From NCBI GenBank assembly GCA_040002995.1, contig JBDUDK010000031.1, positions 1 through 12,370 of the forward strand: a stretch of 12,370 bases of DNA, in the 5' to 3' direction. Below, one piece after another: positions 1 through 6,492 of the stretch. Every line of letters begins with the position of its first letter. Within the stretch, counting starts at the first letter, position 1. Position numbers and translations under genes: made by a program. Below the pieces are notes generated by a model, which was not told where the DNA came from, made no database searches, and saw only the letters and a program-made list of their open reading frames with translations. Source of the stretch: JBDUDK01 sp040002995. GTDB taxonomy: Bacteria; Actinomycetota; Acidimicrobiia; Acidimicrobiales; Ilumatobacteraceae.

Positions 1-681
1 CTCGACGCCGAGCCGTTCGGTGAGCTCGCGGCGCAGCGCCGCCTGGAACACGACACCCGCGGCGCGCTGCGACCGGTACAGACCGATCCCGTCGAGCGCC
101 GTCCAACGTCGGTCCGGGCCTCGGGTGATGTTCGCGACCAGGACATGCCAGTGGAGCTGCGGGTCACCGGCACGGCTGGTGCGGTGCCGGAACTGGGCAG
201 CCACGAACCCGGCGCCCAGGAACCGACGCGTCCCCCACCCCTCGACACGGGGAACCTTGGCGTCGCGTCGGTTCGTCCCCCGGCGGACGTGACACGCCTC
301 ACGCTCCAACCACGCGAGCGCGTCCGCGACGGCCGCCTCGCCGGCGTCGACCACAGCCGCCTGGACGAGTGGGTCGCCGAGCGCGTACGCCACCGACACC
401 GACTTCGGTACCGAGAACGTGAGATCGAACCCGGGCACCCGGCGCGGATGCGCGCGTAGCCGCTCCCCATTCGGCGTGAACCCGGTCCCCGGCGCGAGCC
501 CAGCCAGCACCGCACGCAGATCCTCGCCCGACACCCCGCCACCGAGCCCGAGACCGGGGGATGCGCCGCCGACCCAGCGACCCTCGCTCTCACCTCGACC
601 CGAGTAGTAGTCGTCGAGACCAGACGCGACCTGCGAGAGGTAATAGGCCTCCGCCCCCACACGCAACTTCCACAGCGACAT
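1..681 (-). CDS. TrwC/MobF-family conjugative relaxase, N-terminal part (runs off the window)
   Basis: A single frame of 227 codons stays open from an ATG at 681 to the window edge, so the C-terminus is not visible. Relaxases of this family nick one strand at oriT and become covalently linked to the DNA through N-terminal tyrosines. Two tyrosine pairs are present (Y13-Y14 and Y25-Y26), as in the TrwC active-site region. A three-histidine metal site fits the pattern H-x10-H-x-H: H166, H177 and H179, in the stretch GDPQLHWHVLVAN. A segment FDLTFSVPKSVSVAYAL, typical of TrwC relaxases, lies between them. Normally a helicase domain follows; whether it is present or broken cannot be seen. No clear Shine-Dalgarno precedes the ATG, so a leaderless or different start is possible. 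It marks a conjugative or mobilisable element, or its remains, at the left edge. Confidence 0.88.
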   Translation of the reverse strand, partial: MSLWKLRVGAEAYYLSQVASGLDDYYSGRGESEGRWVGGASPGLGLGGGVSGEDLRAVLAGLAPGTGFTPNGERLRAHPRRVPGFDLTFSVPKSVSVAYALGDPLVQAAVVDAGEAAVADALAWLEREACHVRRGTNRRDAKVPRVEGWGTRRFLGAGFVAAQFRHRTSRAGDPQLHWHVLVANITRGPDRRWTALDGIGLYRSQRAAGVVFQAALRRELTERLGVE

Positions 682-723
682 CACACACCGATACAGAGGC
701 GCGAGATGGCCGCGCGCAGCACT

Positions 724-752
724 TGCACACATCTGCACCCGGGTGCATGCAC
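724..752. promoter_or_regulatory. Nested palindromes upstream of the relaxase gene (candidate operator or oriT-related site)
   Basis: A perfect 14-base palindrome TGCACCCGGGTGCA lies at 734-747 and overlaps a second perfect palindrome GTGCATGCAC at 743-752. A further TGCAC half-site lies at 724-728. The cluster is about 50 bases before the relaxase start on the minus strand, a place where an autoregulatory operator would fit. A role as operator or in oriT is inferred from position and symmetry only. Confidence 0.35.
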
Positions 753-1360
753 GGAAAGCGCGCGACTGGCCAGCGCCGCGGCTGAGAGGCGGCGACCACC
801 TCAATCGATCGCACCGGCCGCCCCGCCGTAGAGCACCAGGCACCACTTCGACACGACATCACGCTTCGACCACGCTTGGCACGGATACTCGATCCCCGGC
901 ATGAGACCATCCGCGCGGGACGTCCCGCCGTTGCGTGCGAACCCGAGCTGAGCGCCACGACCGCGATGGGAGTCGCGCCGAGGGTGGCGTCGATGCCCTT
1001 CGATGAGGTAACAGGCGCGTGTGCAGTCGCGTCACTCGCCGACGACGAACGCGACTGCGCACGCGCTTACTCCGCGAAAGACAACCCAAGCGAGGTGGTG
1101 TTTGGAAGAACGGACACGCGCAACAAGTGGGCGGGAGTACTCGACCTACGGGGCAACTCCAGTGCTCGTCGGCTCGGCAGTCGCGTCCGCAGTCACGTGT
1201 CGGGTCGCGCCGTCCGCGCGCCTGACCATGCGACTGCAGCCGAAACGGCCCGTTGCGAACTGGGGTCGCGTCACTGCCGTGAGGCCTCTCGCGCGAGCGG
1301 AGTCACCGCAGGGTGAACGGCTCCGATGGCGTCACGGTCCGAGCAGGTTTAGCCCGTGCC
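753..1360. other. Gene-poor stretch between the relaxase and the thiamine operon
   Basis: Several frames stay open here because of the high GC, but none gives a protein with recognisable motifs, a good ribosome binding site or a neighbour that would explain it. I looked for recombinase, transposase and helix-turn-helix motifs on both strands and saw none. It may hold the oriT or accessory regulatory DNA of the relaxase element, or simply decayed sequence. Confidence 0.4.
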
Positions 1361-1364
1361 GTGG

Positions 1365-1394
1365 TTGTGGCGCGCCTGGGTGACGTCCTAGAGT
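1365..1394 (+). promoter_or_regulatory. Candidate promoter of the thiamine operon
   Basis: TTGTGG at 1365-1370 (-35-like) and TAGAGT at 1389-1394 (-10-like) are separated by 18 bases. Transcription would start near 1400, just before the first conserved TPP riboswitch element at 1408. The boxes are weak matches (3 of 6 and 4 of 6 to the sigma70-type consensus), so the support is mostly positional. Confidence 0.4.
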
Positions 1395-1399
1395 TGTTT

Positions 1400-1494
1400 C
1401 GCCAGCAGGGGAGCTCGGAGATCGCCGGGCTGAGAGGGTGGCCGTTGCCACCGACCCTCGAACCTGATCCGGGTAATGCCGGCGGAGGGAGATT
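1400..1494 (+). ncRNA. TPP (thiamine pyrophosphate) riboswitch, THI element
   Basis: The conserved elements occur in the right order: GGGGAGC at 1408-1414, CTGAGA at 1430-1435, ACCTGATCC at 1462-1470, GGTAATG at 1472-1478 and GCGGAGGGAG at 1482-1491. The arm AGCTCGG (1412-1418) pairs with CCGGGCT (1425-1431), and CCGG-GTAATG-CCGG forms the pyrophosphate-sensing hairpin. A GC-rich insert at 1436-1459 can form an additional stem. The conserved 3' block contains GGAGGGA (1484-1490), which is also the Shine-Dalgarno of the next gene, 7 bases before its GTG. TPP binding should therefore hide the ribosome binding site directly, meaning translational repression of the uptake operon when TPP is plentiful. 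The outer P1 helix is not obvious, so the exact 5' boundary is approximate. Confidence 0.93.
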
Positions 1495-1497
1495 GAC

Positions 1498-1791
1498 GTG
1501 ATCGTCGAAGTGCAGTGTCTGCCCGTCCCGCCGGGGACGGCCGCATCACGGTGGGCCCACGTTGAGACGGCGATCGCCGTCATCGAGCGCTCGGGCCTTC
1601 GCTACGAGGTCGGCCCCCTCGGCACATCCGTCGAGGGCTCACCCGATGAGCTGTGGCCACTGATGCGAGCGGTTCACGAGGCGTGTCTCACCGCGGGGGC
1701 TACGTCGGTGGTGACGATCATCAAGGCGGTGCAGCAGGCAGGATCCGCGACGGTGACGATCGATGATCTCGTCGGCAAGTTCCGGCGATGA
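1498..1791 (+). CDS. Thiamine-binding protein of the MTH1187/YkoF-like (DUF77) family
   Basis: A 97-residue soluble protein with the ferredoxin-like MTH1187 pattern: N-terminal strand IVEVQCLPVPPG, helix VETAIAVIERSGLRYEVGP, then LGTSVEG and a C-terminal region with VTIIKAVQQ. Members of the family bind thiamine or related pyrimidines; YkoF of Bacillus is the best-known relative. The GTG start at 1498 is chosen because GGAGGGA at 1484-1490 lies 7 bases upstream and is part of the riboswitch. There is no signal peptide, so it acts in the cytoplasm. As first gene of an operon with an ABC importer it may capture the incoming substrate or sense it; that is inference. The stop overlaps the permease start by 4 bases. 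Confidence 0.85.
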   Translation: MIVEVQCLPVPPGTAASRWAHVETAIAVIERSGLRYEVGPLGTSVEGSPDELWPLMRAVHEACLTAGATSVVTIIKAVQQAGSATVTIDDLVGKFRR

Positions 1792-2567
1792 CGCGCTACT
1801 GGCGAAGTGCATTCGTTCGAGCCGCACCACCCGTCCTTTTGATCGCGACCATCTTGGGGGTCTGGCAACTGGTCGGTGGCGGGAGTCGTGCGACCATGCC
1901 GGCGCCAAGCCAGATCGTGCGCGCGTTCGTCGACTCTCGCGGCGTGCTACCGGCGCACATTGCGACCACGCTTACCGAGACGGGCCTGGGGGTCGTGCTC
2001 GGCGTGTCGATTGGCGTCGTGCTCGCTGTTCTCGTCACCTCATCGGTCGTGGTTCGGCGGGCACTGCGCCCGCTGCTCGTTATCAGCCAGACGATCCCAT
2101 TCCCGGTGCTGTTCCTGCTGCTCGTCCTCGCGTTCGGCTACGGGCTGACTCCGAAGGTGATCGTCGTTGCTCTCGTCGTGTTCTTCCCGGTGACCGTGAC
2201 GACGGCCTCTGGGCTCGAGCAGGCCGACGCCGAACTCGTCGATCTCGTCAGGAGCTTCGGGGCGAGCCGGATGCAGCGGCTCCGCCACGTCCTTATCCCT
2301 GCCGCGCTCCCACCTGCCCTCGCCGGCCTGCGTATCTCGCTTACGTACGCGATCGCGGCCGCCGTGATCGGTGAGAGCATAGGTGCTCGCTCAGGGCTAG
2401 GGCTGTACATCGCCCGTTCGCAACGGTCGTTCCGCTACGACCAGATCTGGGTGGGCATGCTCGTCGTCGCCGCGTTGAGCATCACGTTGTACTCATGCGT
2501 CTACGTCGTCGAGCGACTGGCCTGTCCGTGGAAGCATGTCGAGTCGAGCGCGGGGACGGCCGCGTGA
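1788..2567 (+). CDS. ABC transporter permease, ThiX/SsuC type (thiamine precursor uptake)
   Basis: A 259-residue inner-membrane protein of the BPD-transport (SsuC/TauC/ThiX) family. About six hydrophobic segments are visible, beginning near residue 13 (PPVLLIATILGVWQLV) and ending near 245. The EAA loop that docks on the ATPase is at about residues 145-180, around LVDLVRSFGASRMQRLRHVL and IPAALPPALAGLRISL. The ATG at 1788 overlaps the TGA of the previous gene (ATGA), which suggests translational coupling; there is no strong ribosome binding site of its own. Substrate cannot be read from this subunit; the riboswitch and the THI5-like binding protein point to thiamine or a pyrimidine (HMP-type) precursor. 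It would form a homodimer with the ATPase encoded at 3586-4356. Confidence 0.88.
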   Translation: MTRYWRSAFVRAAPPVLLIATILGVWQLVGGGSRATMPAPSQIVRAFVDSRGVLPAHIATTLTETGLGVVLGVSIGVVLAVLVTSSVVVRRALRPLLVISQTIPFPVLFLLLVLAFGYGLTPKVIVVALVVFFPVTVTTASGLEQADAELVDLVRSFGASRMQRLRHVLIPAALPPALAGLRISLTYAIAAAVIGESIGARSGLGLYIARSQRSFRYDQIWVGMLVVAALSITLYSCVYVVERLACPWKHVESSAGTAA

Positions 2568-3589
2568 ATCGTCGGCGGTTCTTGCGCTCGTTCGCGGTGG
2601 TCGCGTCCCTTGCCTTCGCCGCGTGTGGAACGGCCAAGAGCGCTTCGTCGTCGAGTACCCCGGCCAAGTCCACGAAGGTCACGATCGTGCTCGATTGGAC
2701 GCCGAACACGAACCACAGCGGCATCTATCTCGCGCAAGCGAAGGGCTATTACCGAGACGCGGGCCTCGATGTGTCGATCATCGAGCCGGGCAACGGCGGT
2801 GGCCTGCCCCAACTCGCCGCGGGCAATGCCCAGTTCGCAGTGTCGGTCGCCGAGGAACTGCTGCCGGCGCGGGCACAGGGCGCCAGGGTGGTGTCGGTCG
2901 CGGCGATCCTGCAGCACAATACGTCGTCGCTCATCGTGCCCGCGAGTAGGAACATCGCTCGGCCTCGTGACCTCGCCGGTAAGACGTACGGCGGCTTCGG
3001 TGGCGATCTCGAGAAAGCACTTGTCGACGCCATGGTCACCTGCGACGGCGGTGATCCGGGCGGTGTCAAGTACGTGGAGATCGGCAATACGGACTACAAG
3101 ATCGGGCTCGATCGTCGCGACTTTGACGCGGTGTGGGTGTTCGACGGCTGGGACGTGATTCGTCTCGAGCAACTCGACGGGATGAAGCTCGTGACGTTTC
3201 CGTTCCACGACCCGGGCCAGGCGGGCCGCGATTGCATCCCCGACTGGTACACGCCGCTGATCGCCACGACCGACGATCTAATCGCCCGTCAGCCCGATCT
3301 CGTCGCCCGTTTCGTGCAGGCGACGGCCCGCGGCTACGAGCTCGCCCGGAGCGATCCACAAACCGCGGTCGCCGCGCTACTCGCCGCCGCGCCGGAGCTC
3401 GACAAGGCCCTCGTCAACAAGAGCGCGCAGTACCTCGCCACCAAGTACGCCGACACGGGGCAGCCGTGGGGTCGCCAAGACGCCGCCGTATGGGCGACGT
3501 TTGAGCAGTTCCTAGTCGCGCACAAGATCCTCTCTACGCCCGTCGACACGACGAAAGTCTTTACGAACCAGTTCCTGCCGAAGTCGTGA
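2564..3589 (+). CDS. NMT1/THI5-like substrate-binding lipoprotein (ThiY type)
   Basis: The 341-residue product is the extracytoplasmic receptor of the transporter. I chose GTG 2564 over upstream in-frame starts because it overlaps the permease stop (GTGA) and begins a proper signal: NRRRFLR matches the twin-arginine consensus, a hydrophobic stretch follows, and AFAAC gives a lipobox cysteine near residue 21 (phenylalanine at -3 is unusual). The mature protein starts with a Ser/Thr/Lys-rich linker and then the family hallmark LDWTPNTNHSGIYLAQAKGYY (split by no gap), followed by a type-2 periplasmic-binding-protein fold to the end. Relatives bind the thiamine pyrimidine precursor HMP or its formylamino derivative. 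Export through Tat would imply folding before transport. Choice of ligand, thiamine or precursor, is not settled by the sequence. Confidence 0.9.
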   Translation: MNRRRFLRSFAVVASLAFAACGTAKSASSSSTPAKSTKVTIVLDWTPNTNHSGIYLAQAKGYYRDAGLDVSIIEPGNGGGLPQLAAGNAQFAVSVAEELLPARAQGARVVSVAAILQHNTSSLIVPASRNIARPRDLAGKTYGGFGGDLEKALVDAMVTCDGGDPGGVKYVEIGNTDYKIGLDRRDFDAVWVFDGWDVIRLEQLDGMKLVTFPFHDPGQAGRDCIPDWYTPLIATTDDLIARQPDLVARFVQATARGYELARSDPQTAVAALLAAAPELDKALVNKSAQYLATKYADTGQPWGRQDAAVWATFEQFLVAHKILSTPVDTTKVFTNQFLPKS

Positions 3590-4356
3590 GCGCGGCGACC
3601 CGGTCGATCAGCGTCCGCGGGCTGAAGCACCGTTTCGGCGACCGGCTCGTGCTCGACTCGTTGAGCTTCGACGTCGAGCCCGGGTCGTTTGTTTCAGTCG
3701 TCGGGCCGAGTGGCTGCGGGAAGTCAACCGTGCTCAAAGTTCTCGCGGGACTCGTCATCCCGGAAGCTGGTTCGGTCGTGGTGGAAGGCGAGTCGGCAAT
3801 CGGGATCGTCGGTCGGACCGCCTACATGCCCCAGCAGGACAACCTCTTGCCATGGAAACGAGTGATCGACAACGCCACGCTGGGTGCGGTCATCGGAGGG
3901 AAACCAAAGAACGAATCGGTGGCCGTGGCCCGAGCGTTACTCAATCGCTTCGGACTCGCGGGCTACGAACGGGCGTGGCCGTCGCAACTCTCGGGCGGTA
4001 TGCGTCAGCGGCTCGCGTTGTTGCGGACGTTCCTCGTCGGTCGCGACGTCCTCCTGCTCGATGAGCCGTTCAGCGCGCTCGATGCCATCACCCGCAGAGA
4101 CCTGCGCCGCTGGTTCGAGTCGGTATGGATTGCTGACCACCGCACGGCGTTGCTGATCACCCACGACGTCGACGAAGCGCTCCTGCTGTCGGACCGCGTC
4201 GTGGTCTTCTCGGAGCGCCCGACACGGGTGCTCGACAACGTCGACGTCGGCTTACCCCGGCCGCGGACCACCGACCTCGAGCAGCACCCCGACTTCATCG
4301 CGGCCCGACTACGCGTGTTCGCGTCCCTCGAAGGGGCGCAACGACCTCTCGCCTAA
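3586..4356 (+). CDS. ABC transporter ATPase, ThiZ/SsuB type
   Basis: A 256-residue nucleotide-binding subunit that drives the importer. All motifs are intact: Walker A GPSGCGKST (about residues 43-51), Q-loop MPQQDNLLPW, signature LSGGMRQRLAL, Walker B VLLLDEPFSALD and the switch histidine in LLITHDVDEA. The length and the C-terminal region match the SsuB/TauB/ThiZ class, which lacks a long regulatory domain. The GTG at 3586 overlaps the TGA of the binding-protein gene (GTGA), the third 4-base overlap in a row, so all four proteins are probably made from one riboswitch-controlled mRNA. No further gene follows in the same direction; I saw no convincing intrinsic terminator after 4356. Confidence 0.93.
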   Translation: MSAATRSISVRGLKHRFGDRLVLDSLSFDVEPGSFVSVVGPSGCGKSTVLKVLAGLVIPEAGSVVVEGESAIGIVGRTAYMPQQDNLLPWKRVIDNATLGAVIGGKPKNESVAVARALLNRFGLAGYERAWPSQLSGGMRQRLALLRTFLVGRDVLLLDEPFSALDAITRRDLRRWFESVWIADHRTALLITHDVDEALLLSDRVVVFSERPTRVLDNVDVGLPRPRTTDLEQHPDFIAARLRVFASLEGAQRPLA

Positions 4357-4504
4357 GACGCGTGTTGGCAATGGCGGCGTCCTCTTTCGCTAAGCTCCCA
4401 CAGCGCGAGTCGCGCGGGACGACGCACGGCGGTAGGAACCGGGCTGGTTGTATCCCAACGGGAGCTCCTGGCGAGGAACGGACTAGCGGCCCTTGACGAG
4501 GCGG

Positions 4505-5076
4505 CGACACCTCACCCCTTGCGACCAGCCGATGCCGTGACGAGCTCGCCCCGGTGTTCGACGAGCACTTCGCCGTCGGCGGCCACCACGTCGACGTCAC
4601 GACCGATCAACTCGCGCGGCACCGAGTAACGGGCCGAACCGATCCGCATCGTGGCGAGCTTGTCGACCCGGCGGCGTTCACCACGACGCAAACGGTGGCC
4701 GCAACGACGGCAACCGACGCAACAACTTGCGTTCTTCCTCCAGGCGCGTCTGTGGGATCGCGGCGATGGTCGAATGCACAGCCGTGTTGACCTCGACGCA
4801 CCATGCCCGACACGCTTCGTTCGCTTCGGTCCCGGTCACTCAGTGGTCCGCGGGAACGTTCAGGTCTTCTTGCGCGTAGCGGCACAACGCTTCGACGACA
4901 CCCTTGGATTCGGGGTCGACGGCCTCGCAGAAATCGGGCCGGAACCCGAAGTTTGTGGCGAAGCGGACGTAGTCCGGGGTGGGGACCATGACGTTGGCGA
5001 TCACGCCTCCCTTCAGACGGCCCATCCGGTCGGCGAGCACCACTTTGGGGACACCGCTCCGAGAGTGAGCGCCAGC
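4505..5076 (-). pseudogene. istA: Remnant of an IS21-family transposase (istA), disrupted
   Basis: Reading the minus strand from about 5076, the segment VVLADRMGRLKGG...VPTPDYVRFATNFGFRPDFC...DPESKGVVE is the central-to-C-terminal core of an IstA-type DDE transposase, including an aspartate after VVLA and a glutamate in ESKGVVE. The frame meets a TGA (4840-4842) after NVPADH, continues recognisably as WCVEVNTAVHSTIAAIP, meets a second TGA (4678-4680), and shifts frame to RRRVDKLATMRIGSARYSVP, ending at 4512. A further shift would give HRLVARGEVS. The N-terminal helix-turn-helix half and the partner ATPase gene istB are missing; the thiamine operon ends only about 150 bases beyond. The element is dead and no terminal repeats were found. 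Confidence 0.8.
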
Positions 5077-5096
5077 GGCCGTTACGAAGCCCGACG

Positions 5097-5192
5097 TGGG
5101 CTGAGGTCGACGGCGTAGGCGGCTCCGGGGCGCAACATCGCCGTCGTAAACCAGTGGCGAAGCTGATGAGCGGAGGGGCGAGGACGACGACG
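5097..5192 (-). pseudogene. Possible C-terminal scrap of a tyrosine recombinase
   Basis: On the minus strand a short stretch reads PSAHQLRHWFTTAMLRPGA and reaches a stop (TAA) soon after. HQLRHWFTT resembles the HxLRHxxxT box of tyrosine recombinases, which holds two of the catalytic residues. The rest of the catalytic domain, including the final tyrosine region, is not recognisable, so at most this is a fragment. The match is short and could be chance. Position beside a dead transposase makes a mobile-element origin plausible. Confidence 0.3.
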
Positions 5193-5418
5193 TCGTCGGC
5201 GGAGCGAATCACCGGGATGAAGTCGGGAATAGGTCGATCGGTGACGCCAACCGCGCCCCGGCCCGCCCTTTGGGGGTCAGATCGCGTTCACAGCATCGGG
5301 ATCCCTTCAGATGAGGAGCGATATCAACGAGCAATCGAGCGCGTCAGAGAAAATGCCGTGTTAGAGCAGGAACTCCACCAGTCGAATCCGCGGTGGCGCG
5401 GCGCGTGGGCGCCGCCGT

Positions 5419-5764
5419 ATGACCGACCCAGCGCTGCTCACCTGGGGGCTCGCCGTCGCGGCGCGTGCAGTGGCCGGCGACGTCGCCTCGGAGAACGACG
5501 CGACGCTGCTCGAGCACTTCGTGTCGGTCCACGACGTCGAGGGTGTCGCGTCGGGCTCGTACCGCCTGCGCGGCAGCCGGCTCCAGCCCGGGAGCGAAGG
5601 CCAGCACCGCGACGTCGCCGCGCACCTCTGTTTCGACCAGCCCCTCGGCGGCGACTCTACACGTGACCGGCGCCTGGGCGACCAATACGTCGCGTCGCCC
5701 ACGCGCCTACGACTGAGACGGCTCTTTCCGCACCGCGATGTCGGCCGGGAACCTGCACCCCATC
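5419..5764 (+). pseudogene. SagB-type dehydrogenase fragments (second-domain piece followed by first-domain piece)
   Basis: Two blocks adjoin. Block D (5419-5658) reads LLTWGLAVAARAV, then LLEHFVSVHDVEGVASGSY and HLCFDQPLGGDS, which I recognise as the second half of a two-domain SagB-like nitroreductase-fold protein. At 5657 the frame changes and block A (5657-5764) reads TSRRPRAYD, a TGA stop at 5714-5716, then DGSFRTAMSAGNLHPI, a motif from the first domain (the SAGNLHP box of SagB proteins). In a normal protein A comes well before D. The TGA could derive from a Trp codon. The long frame from 5419 to 6276 is therefore not one real gene. Identification rests on remembered family motifs, not on an alignment. 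Confidence 0.45.
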
Positions 5765-5831
5765 GCGAGCCGCTCGACCTCGCCGTCGACCGCACCAACT
5801 TTATCCTTGGCTCCTCGGTGCCCGGTCTGCG

Positions 5832-5922
5832 AGCCGTGCAACACGACGAGCGCGAGGGGGAACTCCGAGACACCGTCGAGCCCGATCAACCGGCTGACGG
5901 GCCCGTCCGCGAGGCCGACGAG
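5832..5922 (-). pseudogene. SagB-type dehydrogenase fragment on the opposite strand (first-domain C-terminal motif)
   Basis: Read on the minus strand this block gives LVGLADGPVSRLIGLDG and then VSEFPLALVVLHG, the pattern that normally closes the first nitroreductase-like domain of SagB proteins. It lies inside plus-strand pieces of the same family. If a segment of roughly 110-170 bases here were flipped, the block would join in the natural order to the plus-strand block that starts at 5935 (PIEFPLATAAQHDGDL). This suggests a small local inversion. The short length makes the strand call fallible. Confidence 0.4.
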
Positions 5923-5934
5923 ACGTCGCTTCGA

Positions 5935-6232
5935 GCACCCATCGAGTTCCCGCTGGCGACCGCGGCACAACACGACGGCGATCTCACCGACGCCACCGCC
6001 GTCAACAAGTGGCGCGCCGCGGCGACCTCGCTAGGGACACCAGCTCTCGCTGAGGTGGAACCACCGACGAGCGCGTCCGACGACCCGATCGAGACGGTGA
6101 TCCTGCGGCGCGGCTCCACGCGGCTCATGCGTCACGAGACCGTCCTACTGGGACGCGGGCACGATGCTGGCGAACCTGCTCGCCCTCGAACCATCGGCCT
6201 CGGTGCTCGAGGTGGTCACCGGCATTCCGTGG
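5935..6232 (+). pseudogene. SagB-type dehydrogenase fragments (interdomain linker, start of second domain, then a first-domain piece)
   Basis: Block C (5935-6144) reads PIEFPLATAAQHDGDLTDA, then DDPIETVILRRGSTRLMRHE, a linker and the opening of the second nitroreductase-like domain. At about 6140 the reading frame changes and block E (6140-6232) gives SYWDAGTMLANLLAL and LEVVTGIPW before a TGA (6233-6235). Block E belongs to the first domain, upstream of block C in a normal protein. In the natural order, block C should run into block D (LLTWGLAVAARAV), which lies instead at 5419. The order and orientation of pieces are therefore scrambled, and no intact protein can be made. Confidence 0.45.
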
Positions 6233-6492
6233 TGATCATCCCAGGGCCCGTCGACAACCCCGCGAGGTGTGCCTGACAGCACGCTGGCCGCCGGCGCACT
6301 CGACAACGCGAGCTCTCGCGTCAGCGGCACCGGCTCGCGTCCCACATAGCGTTTGAACGGCGCCGGCCGGTTACTCGGATCTAGGGGGCGGAACGTCACG
6401 AGCAGTTCGCGATCAGCGGCATCCCTCGCCGAGCCGCGCCGGGTGAGACGGTGCAGCGCCGCGGCGGCGCTCATTCCACACTCAAGGTTCAT
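6145..6492 (-). pseudogene. N-terminal piece of a SagB-type dehydrogenase, truncated
   Basis: The ATG at 6492 overlaps the sixA stop (ATGA), so this piece keeps the start of the original second gene of the operon. Residues to about 80 include LLVTFRPLDPSNRPAPFKRY and EPVPLTREL, a proline-rich opening seen in SagB-type proteins (FMN-dependent oxidoreductases of the nitroreductase fold, of which TOMM azoline oxidases are one branch). After about 6250 the reading no longer looks like the family and ends at a TAG (6145-6147), giving 115 residues where about 500 would be expected for a two-domain protein. The rest of the gene lies scrambled at 5419-6232. No neighbouring cyclodehydratase or precursor peptide suggests a toxin or peptide pathway here. 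Confidence 0.5.

Noticed and set aside
876..1316. Plus-strand frame of 146 codons before the thiamine operon
   Set aside because: No recognisable motif and no good ribosome binding site; a frame of this length is expected by chance at this GC.
2501..3208. Minus-strand frame of 235 codons
   Set aside because: It is antisense to the well-supported NMT1/THI5-like receptor gene; open only because of GC-rich codon bias.
4357..4504. Possible intrinsic terminator after the thiamine operon
   Set aside because: The GC-rich repeat around CGCGAGTCGCG leaves a one-base loop and has no T-run after it.
5419..6276. Long plus-strand frame of 285 codons as one intact gene
   Set aside because: Its frame holds only blocks D and C of a SagB-like protein in the wrong order, with unrelated-looking sequence between and other blocks in other frames or strands.
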